DNA from: Chionis minor | Lineage: Eukaryota; Chordata; Aves; Charadriiformes; Chionididae | Length of the DNA stretch: 64,000 nt | Reading direction: 5' to 3' | Assembly (NCBI GenBank): GCA_013398295.1 | Contig: VZSF01009129.1 | Location: forward strand, 735,118 to 799,117 | Shown here: positions 1 through 10,081 of the stretch, piece after piece | Numbering within the stretch: the first letter of the stretch is position 1 | How the letters are laid out: each line of letters begins with the position of its first letter | The notes under the pieces: generated by a model | Told to the model about the DNA's origin: nothing | The model's input: only the letters and a program-made list of their open reading frames with translations | Database searches by the model: none | Position numbers and translations under genes: made by a program

Positions 1-3000
1 TAAAAATCCGTAAGCTGTCAAGTGAAGCTATTTGTTTGACTAGTATTAGAGGTGGGAGCATACATCCAGAGATAACTGCTCTGAGACTGCTCTGCAGGCC
101 TGAAGGACCTTTTCCATCATTTCCTGACAAAAGGGCAGCATTGCTGTCAGGAGCAGATCTCACTTCTGTGACCCACCTACAAAAACTATATCTAAGAACA
201 AGGAAATCAAAGGTTACAGCTTCGAAATTTCACTGATTTTAAAAGATACACAGGAGATTTTTTAGATTGGGGGCTCAGTTTTCTTGCTTTGTCCGAGCTC
301 TTTCTACAGTGAAGTAAAACAAAGAATGGTCAAGGAGTAGTCCCACAGGGCAAAGCAAAGGGATGGGAAATGCGGTCCTGCTCTGTGCTTGGGAAGAGTT
401 ATACAACTGTAAAGAAAAAGTATTTGACTTTGGTGACTGTTGTGCAGAGTGAGTGATTTATCGTATTTCAAATTTTCATTTGTATTTGCAACAAATAGAT
501 TTTGGCATATTAGCTTCTCCCATGGGTATATTCCAGATATTCTCACTCTTTGATGGTGAAGACTATCCTGGAAAGAATTAGGCAGGTTGAGCAGTGAGTC
601 ACTGCCCTTGTTCCTTCAGCTGATGGAATGTGTTCAGTCCCCACAGAAATTATGGAGAAATACAACCTCCGTATTAATGGGTCCAACAGAAGAGGCATCC
701 TAGCCACCTGTGGAAGACTGATAAAGACATAACAGCACTAGGTTTTGCCATTTCCATTGGACTCATTCTGTTAGCAGCCATGTGTTGTGGGCAGCTCCAG
801 TTGCTGTAGTGACTGGTGGAGTATGTCTTGAGCAAGAGGGAGCTGCCTCCCAGAAGCAGCTTGCAAACTCACTCCTCATGGTGCAATGACATATGAAGAA
901 AGGAAGAATTAACCATGCAAGGCATTTGTGCAGAGATGGGTGGGTCCTTCTCCATAGCCTTCACCATGTCACTGCCCTTTAAAACTAGAAGGCTAGTTGC
1001 AGAAACTGAGTTCAATCAGCCCTCATGGGCTGAGGAGAACCAGCAAGCGGTATGATGCCTGCTTGCACTTCCCTTGGCTTCAGGCCACAGGAAGACTCTA
1101 AAGTAAATAAAAGCAAAGTAGGGAGAACACGAATGCCCCTACTCCAGATGTGTTGCATACAGGTTGCTTGACACAGAGACAACGAGAGGAAACAGAGAGC
1201 AGTGTGTGCCACAAGGTTGGCAATTGCTATCTGCTAAGCATTTTGCAAGTGGTTGCCATCATGACTGAAGCTTCTTGTGAAGATGCCAGGAAGAAAGTGA
1301 GTGAGATATGGCCAGAGGAGAGCAGGGAGAAGGCTGAGCAGCAAGTGGAGGAGGCAGAGGAAGTCAGAGTATTTCCAAAGAGTAAAGAGCCCCTCAGCAG
1401 TGGTGGGAGTATGGGAGGAGAGGGTTGGGTAGAGGAAAAACATCTGCAGGTGGGTAGGGGGGAAACAGACAGATGTAAGGGGATGAAGTGAGCAGCAGTA
1501 GGAGAGAGGGGAAAGTACTGTGTCTAAAGGACCCTGCAAGGGTCACACCAGAGGTAAAAATCTTTCCTTTAGGGGTTGCAAATCATAATTACATTGGCTG
1601 GATTGGGGGCGGGGGGCACGCCACTGTAAACAGAAGCAGTTTATCCAAAGAGCAAACCTCTCTGCTAGGAGGTTATCTGGAGAAGTATGGAGGCATTAAG
1701 TTAGGAGGCAATTTTCAACCTTGGCAGCTGCCTTCGTCTCCCCAACAAGGCAGATGAAACCTGGTGGATATAGGGTTCTGCAAAGCTAAGGGATATTTCT
1801 TGTTTAGTTAATGTGCCTGATTTATACAGGGATAACAAGAGCTCAAGGAAAGCACTGCTCTACCATTCTATTTTTATAGGTCAGAAATTTAAGGTTTTAG
1901 TACTGCCATTGTTTTTTTTTAAACATTGAAATACCCAGGCTGGACACTGTATCTCTTTCTTACTAGGTGGCATTCTGCAGCAACAGCCTCATTTGTATTC
2001 TGTCTTCTACTTGAGAAAAAAAAAAACCCACTCTGCATTGCCACAACTGAGTACTTCCCCACTGCGATACAGAGATTGCCAAACAGTCACACTAAATTCC
2101 ACATGACCCTGCTAACATATTTTATTCATATTGATGGTCTGCTTCACAGTATGTTCCCAAAGACTTGTTTTAAAATTTAAGCTCCAAACTTCCAACAAAA
2201 TATAAAGCAAAATAAAATTAGTATATTTTTCTACATAGCTGTACAATGGATCTGCCTCTCCTTCAAGGCAGATCTATCACAGATTTCAGGCTGGTTTTTT
2301 TACCCCACACAGGGCTTTAGTGTCTTCCTATACAAAGGAGAAATTTGTGACTCTTTAAAGAATTATTGTCTATAAGGTCCTGCTCCTTTTCCTGTTAAAA
2401 ATGAATTTCAGGATGTGGAGAAGTTTTGGACTAGATGATCCCAAAAAGTGAGGTTTCCTCCAAGATCATGTTCATGAGTGGACCCCAGCAGGACATGCAA
2501 AGTCCCTGACACCAAACCAACACTTGGGGCACTGTATTTCTGTCTTGAGGAGCAGGAGTGACCATATCTGTTGGGGATTTAAGTCTCACTGGTCCCTGTT
2601 GGGTGGATCTCCACACAGTAGCCTTTTTCTCACACTAATTTTGTTTGTGAAGGGAAACCCAGCTAAATCCATGAAGTAACTTCAAGTAAGGTGTTGCAGG
2701 GAATCTGATGACTTTGTGGGCCAGAGCCATTTTTTTGCAGGGCTTTCCCTTGCTGTCAGCATGTCCAGGGTTTCACCTGTGGGTCTGGGCAGAACTTACA
2801 GGAGCATCCTCCAGGTACAATAAAGGTTGTGTAACATTTGGTACTCTGACACACCTTGGATTCTCCTGGGGCTGGGAAGTATCTGGGCTAAACTAGACTC
2901 TTTCCACAGCCCATGGGGAAAGATGGCATCTCCAGGGGATGGCTCACAGCCTCTCAGACATGTCTCAGGGTAGGAGGACTCACCATGCAGAGCTTCCTCT

Positions 3001-5239
3001 ATCGTGTCAGTCATGCAGCCAGAGTTCACAGTGGGCATTCCTACTCTTTCAATGCTCAGACCGAACAAGGCAGATCTATCCTTTCTTTTGTGAACAAAGC
3101 AAAACACCTGGGAAGAAATGGAGAAAAAAGAAACATCAGCTGCTGGTGGTGATCTGTGTCAGGAGCAACAAACCAGAAAAGATGCCTCCCCTTACCCTGT
3201 GTGAGATGTTTCCTGCAACACTTGAGTTTCCTCTCACTGACTCTTACTGCAACCACTTTTTGAATTTTTACTGGCGTCACTATGAGTCCACCCTTGGTGC
3301 CACACCCACTCCCTATGGTCATGAGGTTGAGCACCGGTCCATGGGTGACAGTGCAGTCCAGGGATGGCAAGACTGGGCTGCTCCATGGGGGAAGGTGAGC
3401 TGCGAGCCAAACAAGGTGATCAGGGCAGGTCCAATGGCAATAGCCATGATTAGCCACAGTCCAGGGATGTCCAGGCAAGGCCAAAGTGACAAGGAAGCTC
3501 TGGGGCCAGGCTGGGAACTTGAGTCACTGTGATCCAAGGCTAGAAGCAACACACAACTGAGACAGCTCAGGCAAGAGCTAAAGCCAAGGGACCAAGCTTC
3601 AATGATGCTCCTGGGCCTGCCGGTGATGAAGGGTCTAGAGAGGGTTGGTCATCTTGCTGGTGACAGCCATCATGAGGGGAAGCCTAGGAATAACATTACC
3701 TCTTGGCCAGTTAAGCACTTCTCACCCTTAGTCAATAACAGGACTTATCCTCAGACACTCAGCTTTTAAATTGCCACCATACTTTATTCTAAGACCTCTT
3801 CCTCTTCCACTCTCCAATGTTATGTGACTATTAATAGCCTCTCCTGCAAGGAGCTGGAAGCAGAGGGAGAGCTAAGAAGATTATATTACGAAATGCTACA
3901 ATCGATACCCTGCAAAGGAGTGGAGAAGAGGTGCTCACTGCCAGATTCTCCTTCTCCCAACAGAGCCTCCCCGGCGGCACCAGCTCCCTGGCTTGGGCAG
4001 CTCAGCCACAGCTATAATTCACTGCGAGCCAAGAATTTTATTTCGGCAGGAAAAGCTGAAACAGCAGAGGGCTTCCTGTCACCATCTCTGGACAAGCCCA
4101 GGAGAGACAGAAATGGTTTGTTTAATGCCATCTCTCATTATTCCTGGCACTTCATGACTCATTAAGTGTTCTAGTTTTGTAACTAACTCCTGCTGAGCTC
4201 AACATTTGATACACATTTATGGGTGGCCTGTTGGCTGTAATAACGATTGAACTATTCATAATTCCCCTAACCACGTTAACTCCTTCCTTTGCATGCCATT
4301 TCCTTTAAACAACTGTAAGATAAAGATACTGGGGACTTCAGTTGTTAATGCAGAATGAATTACATTTATCTGGACAATTTATTAGCATAGCTATAGACTG
4401 CAATTAGACATACTTGTCCTGAGCCTAGATAAACTATGCTGTATGTCGATATCATTTACGCTGCTCCCCTTCTGTATCTAGTATGCTTTTTACCAAGGAT
4501 TTATCCATGCAGATGGATGCCTGGTACTGATTTCCCTCAGAAGAAGGTCAGCAATACACACATCAGTATTCATTCACTTGTACGAAATGGGAACAGGAGC
4601 CAAAAGACCCTTCTTGCCCATAACAGCTGGGAATTAGAAGTAAAAGACCTCTGTTCAGGAACCTTCTTGTGATATGAGAGATCTTGTCAGCTTCTGCCCT
4701 GTTTTCCAGCTTACTTTCTTTGCAAAAGGTCAATGAGAATTCAAAACAGAGCCCAGCAACATGTTGACCCAACCTGGCAACTGATGCAAACAGGGCAACC
4801 GCAAGCGCTCAGCACAAGTTTGACAGACACAACTATTTTTTGAGATGACAGCATATTTAACCTGTCTCTTCTGAAAGCGTCATGCACAATCACCTCAGAG
4901 ATAGGTAGCAGGGTCTGTGATTTAGGTTAATTTTCCTTTCATTCACTTGAAGCACAGAGTCGCTTAGCCTGGCCACTCTGAAAAGGCGTGACTTTCTGTC
5001 TACAGTCAAACAAATTCAGTCTGTGTATATTATGTGGCATGACTGAAAAGTCACCAACAAAACCACACAGGTCTAAACCGAAGGTCAGTACCTTGGGTTG
5101 CTTTAAACTCAAGCTGGAAGCTATTTGCAGCTTCAACCAAAGAGTCTGACATAGAAACATGGCTGATTGCAGACTTCTGATTTGGAGGAGAATGCTCTCA
5201 GAAATTAAGCTGTGTGTAGGACAGTATTCAAGGTGGCTT
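1..5239. other. Intergenic DNA left of NDUFB4, no gene seen
   Basis: I see no coding exon, RNA gene or clear mobile element here. Open frames are short (up to about 200 codons), overlap each other on both strands, and show no domain or splice structure. By conserved synteny the next gene to the left would be expected to be FSTL1, but none of it is visible. The AT-rich stretch near 4170-4440 is the part that most resembles non-coding regulatory DNA; it is listed among the findings. Confidence 0.6.
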
Positions 5240-6219
5240 TGTACTGGGTCTGGCTGGGATGGAGCTAACTTTCTTCACAGCAGCCGGTATGGTGCTGTAC
5301 CTTGCATCTGTGGCTAAAACAGCATGGGTAACACACCAGCGTTTTGGCTATTGCTTAGCAGTGCCTGCGCAGCATCATGGCTTTCTCTCCAGCACCCAAC
5401 CACCAACCTTAAAGGTCTATAGACTGGAGATGGGCAAGAGTTTGGGAGGGGACGTAGCTGGAACAGCTGACCCAAACTGACCAAAAGGATATCCCATACC
5501 ATATGACATCATGCTCAGCAATAAAAGCTGAGGGAAAGCGGGAGGATGGGAGGAACATCTGTGGTTTTGTCATTTGTCTTCCCAAGCAATTGCTACGTGT
5601 ACTGAGGGCCTGCTTCCCAGGATGTGGCTGGACATCTGTGTGCCAATGGGAAGTAGTGANCACAGCAGCCGGTATGGTGCTGTACCTTGCATCTGTGGCT
5701 AAAACAGCATGGGTAACACACCAGCGTTTTGGCTATTGCTTAGCAGTGCCTGCGCAGCATCATGGCTTTCTCTCCAGCACCCAACCACCAACCTTAAAGG
5801 TCTATAGACTGGAGATGGGCAAGAGTTTGGGAGGGGACGTAGCTGGAACAGCTGACCCAAACTGACCAAAAGGATATCCCATACCATATGACATCATGCT
5901 CAGCAATAAAAGCTGAGGGAAAGCGGGAGGATGGGAGGAACATCTGTGGTTTTGTCATTTGTCTTCCCAAGCAATTGCTACGTGTACTGAGGGCCTGCTT
6001 CCCAGGATGTGGCTGGACATCTGTGTGCCAATGGGAAGTAGTGAATGAATTTCTATTCTTGCTTCGCTTCTGTGTGCAGCTTTTGCCTTTCTTCATAATT
6101 CTATTTACCTAAACCCATGAGCTTTTCCATGTCATTTGCTCCCCTAGTCCTATTGAGAGGGGAGAGTGAGAGAGCGGCTGGGTGGGCGTTTGGCAGCCAG
6201 TCAAGGTAAACCGACCACA
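5240..6219 (+). mobile_element. Solo LTR of an avian endogenous retrovirus (ERVL-type)
   Basis: The element begins TGTACTGGGTCTGGCTGGGA at 5240 and ends in ACCACA at 6219, so it has the TG...CA ends of an LTR. I recognise the opening and the following block as a common bird LTR family. A polyadenylation signal AATAAA is present at 5520-5525 and again at 5905-5910, which sets the orientation as +. The flanks GGCTT (5235-5239) and GGGTT (6220-6224) differ by one base and fit a decayed 5-bp target-site duplication. No gag, pol or env coding sequence adjoins it. The apparent length of 980 bp is inflated by an internal 385-bp assembly duplication; the real LTR is probably about 595 bp. Family assignment is from memory of the sequence. 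Confidence 0.75.
5276..6044. repeat. Perfect 384-bp tandem duplication around a single N (probable assembly artefact)
   Basis: Bases 5276-5659 reappear at 5661-6044. As far as I can read there is no mismatch, and the single N at 5660 sits exactly between the copies. Both copies give the same translated frames. The duplicated block lies inside the solo LTR and covers most of it, including the polyadenylation signal. A duplication this exact, broken at an N, is typical of overlapping contig ends that were joined without being merged. Confidence 0.9.
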
Positions 6220-9040
6220 GGGTTCTGGACAAGTATTAATTTTCTTGACTGATTCTCTCCATTTTAATTACTGTTGATCACAAAGAAAACAGATGATGTA
6301 AACTTCAATGGCATTTTCGTATGAGGATTGTCAATTTGATTCAACACTGACAGCTTCCAACATTCAATACTCATCAGTCCTGTTTAAAGAGAATAAAAAT
6401 ACTTGGGGCCTTACCTTTTAAGTCTTGGCATTTGAGCCCACAAGGACATGGATTTATGACCAGTATACTCTAGTTCAAGCCTGTGTCGCCCTACTGAGAG
6501 TGGCCCCACTCTCACAAGTGCATGTTTTATATTCCTGCTGCTTGTCTGAGGTCAATACTAGCAGTCAGGAGGAGAGTCAAACGAGCTTCATGATCTGGCT
6601 GGCAAAAACAGGGACAAGAAGGGTCTCATTCATTCTTGCAAAATATTTTGTTTCAAAGGTGGTTTGCAGTTTGCAGCCAGGCTGTGTGCGGAGTCTGCCA
6701 TAGGGTAGCCCAAGAGAAGCAGATGGTGCAGGAGGTCTGCACAGGAGTCCAGTTTGTCACTGCAGCATTTCCCACTGCGCACAGCAGTTCCTGACAGCAA
6801 GAAAAAAAACCAAACAAAAACCAAAAAACAATCACTGATTTCTGTCAAGTGCTTTTTGACTGCAGTATTTCTGTCTTTGTCCTCCATTGTTTTATGCAAG
6901 GTTTAGACACTTGTCTTGGACTTTTGCTGAAGGATGGTGTTTCAAAGTTAAGAGACATAGCTGTTATGAAATGAAGAAAATGCACAAAATCACCTCTGGA
7001 GGAATGAAAAAACCAAATTGCAATGCACAGGCTTGAGTGTCAGCGAATAAGCATCTCTGGAAGGGATTTAGTTATTTTCTTACCCCATGAAACAAGTGAC
7101 ATCTCTCAGGAAAGACTCCCTGTGGGGAATTTGATCCTTTGGGAGGGAGGATGAGTTAGTGATTAGAGATGAAATGCAAAGGTGTTTTCAGCAGAGCAGC
7201 TGGTTGCTCGATTTTCTAATACAGTACATTATGTTGTTAATGGAAATGTACCTTTGCACCTTCTGTTTTTCTCCCAGTAGAATTAATCTCAGCACCATTC
7301 GCATACCAAGCATGCACACTCTCAGCTGTGAGCGCTGGAGAGAAGGAGAAGACACAGCTTGGACCTGCACAGATAAGATCACAAAGAGTCTGCAACAGCG
7401 CCAGGAGCTGTAACCTGCTGCCTTTGCCAAGTGACTTCACCAGAAGACCGTCTTTGCTCCTGCCCACAGGAACTGTCCCACACCATTACAGGCAGATCAC
7501 AGGAGCCAGCTGACTGGGGGAAAAGCATCTGGCTGTTTCAAAGTCCCTTGGGAGATCCACAGGATCAGTAGTTTTCTGTTCCACTCTCTGATGCAGCAAA
7601 GAAGGGAAACACACCTGCCATTTCCTGCTGAGCAGTTCCCCCTTCCCAGTACGCTGAACCAACCTGCACCCCTGTTCTTGCCAGGAATCTCTCTTTTTCA
7701 ACACTGTGTGTGTCATTTATTAAGAAAGAAGACAGAGCAGGGAGGAACGGCTTTTAAAGAAGCAGGCAGTGCACAGGCAGGGAAACACAGGCTGCTAAGT
7801 GCTTGGGAACCCTCAGAGATAGAACTACCACAAGAGTGCCACACGGCAGTGCTGCCAGGATACCTACAATGCTGCTAAAGGAGGTCTCCACACACCGGTT
7901 GTGGGGAGAGACAATCCTGGAGCTGGAGGTAGTCATGGAGCTCACTACATCCTATGGCCACCATGGGAGAGTAAAGGGAGTAAATTGTTCCATGCAACAG
8001 GAGACACCGCCCCAAGCTGAAAGCCCTGGGAAAGAAAGTGACAGAGCATGGAAGATGTACTTCCTTGGGATCTGCCCACCAATGAAGCAGCTGAAGTTTC
8101 CCCTTGGATTTGCAGCTGCATGTTTGTGCAGAAAATGAGGGTGGAAAAGCGGGAGAAACACCACGAGAGAGTTTCTGAGAGGCTTGTACTTGAGAGAGGG
8201 AAAAGCACCTCCTGCTGTGCTGGTGTGCTCAAGGTACACAAACCGTAGGAATACCCAACTCGGATGTTGTCCTGCTGGAATCAAATCACAAAGCCCCAAC
8301 TCCTAATTAGTGGCTCAAACCAAAAGGAGATAATCTATTTTCCAAGGGCTTAGGTAAAAGAAGGGTGAAATCATAAGACGCAAGGCAGAGCTTCTGCTCT
8401 ATTGTTGTGGTGCCAAAGCACAGCATCTTACATAAAGTCAGTGATATTATTTTGTGTGTGCTTAGGAGCCAGCTGTAATCCCTCATCCAACATTACCCAA
8501 GTCTGTAGAGTTACCCCAGCGTAAATGAGGCCATAACTATATATACAAAGCCATTAACTTACTTGGTTCCAATTGGTGTAACTGCTACCATTGCTTTCTA
8601 TACCCAAAGAAGAAAAAAACAGCAGGAAACTCGTTTACTGGCAAGTTTGTTTCCAGAAAGACAACTTGCATATATTTTTTACATCTCTGGAGAAAAAAGC
8701 TCTCAATACCGACAAGCCAGAAACTTCCCGAAGTCAAAACCTTCAGGCCAGAGCTCAACTTTTTCACCTGGTGTTAATCAGCAGAGGGTGATTTGTGGAG
8801 CTGTCAGTAAAGTTTATCAGGCCGGTGACTCACCACATGATAATTCTGAAGGTCAGCTGGTGGCTTATCTAAGCAGCCCAGCCTTGGCTAAGGAGTCAAA
8901 GAGATGATGTGATGCTGAAAGCCAACGACAGCGGCATTTTGGAACTTCCAGCCCCCCTGCCACACATGGCTTACGCGCGAGCAGACATTCCGTCTAAAGG
9001 CGTGTTGCCCCAGGGCTGTGAAAGGGAGCGGGCACAGCCC
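6220..9040. other. Intergenic DNA, no gene seen
   Basis: No exon-like frame, RNA gene or recognisable repeat was found between the solo LTR and the CR1 fragment upstream of NDUFB4. Short open frames on both strands look like chance. Confidence 0.55.
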
Positions 9041-9529
9041 TTTGTCCAGTTCTGGGCTCCACAGTTTCAGAAGGACAGGGAACTGCTGGAGAGGGAACAG
9101 CAAAGGGCTACGAAGATGATTATGGGGCTGGAGTATCTTTCTGACAAGGAAAGGCTGAGGGAGTTGGGTCTCTTTAGTCTGGAGAAGACTGAGGGGGGAT
9201 CTCATCAATGCTTACAACTACTTAAAGGGAGGGTGCCGGGAGGAGGGGGCCAGTCTTTTTTCAGTGGTGCCCCGTGACAGGACAAGAGGTAACGGGCACA
9301 AACTTGAACATAGGAAGCTCCATCTGAACATGAGGAGGAACTTCTTTGAGGGTGGCAGAGCACTGGAACAGGCTGCCCAGAGAGGAGGTGGAGTCTCCAA
9401 CTCCGGAGACATTCCAAACCCGCCTGGACTCCACCCTGTGCAACCTGCTGTAGGTGGACCTGCTCTGTTGGGGGGGCTGGACCAGATGATCTCCAGAGGT
9501 CCCTTCTGACCCCAGTGACAATTCTATGG
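9041..9529 (+). mobile_element. CR1 LINE, 5'-truncated 3' end
   Basis: This is the 3' part of a chicken-repeat-1 (CR1) non-LTR retrotransposon in + orientation. It contains the block reading 'gtccagttctgggctcc', a conserved run ending in 'gaagatgatt', the segment 'gacaggacaagaggtaac', and the terminal region 'gatctccagaggtccctt' followed by 'attctatg', a form of the CR1 terminal 8-bp motif. The encoded C-terminal ORF2 peptide is broken by frameshifts. The element ends about 350 bp upstream of the NDUFB4 start codon. Confidence 0.92.
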
Positions 9530-9880
9530 CCACCCCGCCGCCATCCCTTGGGCACCCAGCAAATCCAACGGCACCGCATGCCCACCCCACACCTCAGCTC
9601 TGCCCCGGGCGCTCCTTTTTTTCCCGGAGGAGGCGGGGGATGACAGGGCACGGGGAACTGGAGCCATTTAACCTGCAGGGACCAACCTCCCCTGGACGTG
9701 CCCACCCTCTGCCAGGCCCGACCGCCGCAGGCCGGGGAGGGGCGGAGGCGGCGGCTCCCGCCGACAGGGGGCGCAGCCGTGGCTCCCCCCGGCGGCGTGA
9801 GGCCGGCACGGCCCCCCCGCGCCTGCGCCTGCGCCTCGGGTGAGGGCGGTGCGTGGCGGCGCGGCGCCGGGGTCTCCAAG

Positions 9881-10081
9881 ATGGCGGCGGACCCCCCTCC
9901 CACCGCCGCCCAGGCCTACCGGCCCAACCGCTTCGTCTCGCTGCCGGCCGAGCTCGACCCCGAGACGTACGACTCGTCGCCGGAGAAGCGCCGTGCCGAG
10001 GCCGAGCGCTTGGCGATCCGCGCCCGGCTCAAGCGGCAGTACCAGCTGCAGCTCAACAACCCCAACCCCCCGGCCATCATC
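9881..10081 (+). CDS. NDUFB4: NDUFB4 coding exon 1
   Basis: Codons 1-67, ending in two isoleucine codons directly before the donor gtgagt at 10082. It encodes the matrix-side, Arg- and Gln-rich half of the protein. Confidence 0.96.

Noticed and set aside
9205..9903. 232-codon open frame on the - strand
   Set aside because: It runs across the CR1 fragment and the GC-rich NDUFB4 promoter antisense to the gene. Composition is proline/arginine-rich from CpG bias, and the start lies inside NDUFB4 exon 1.
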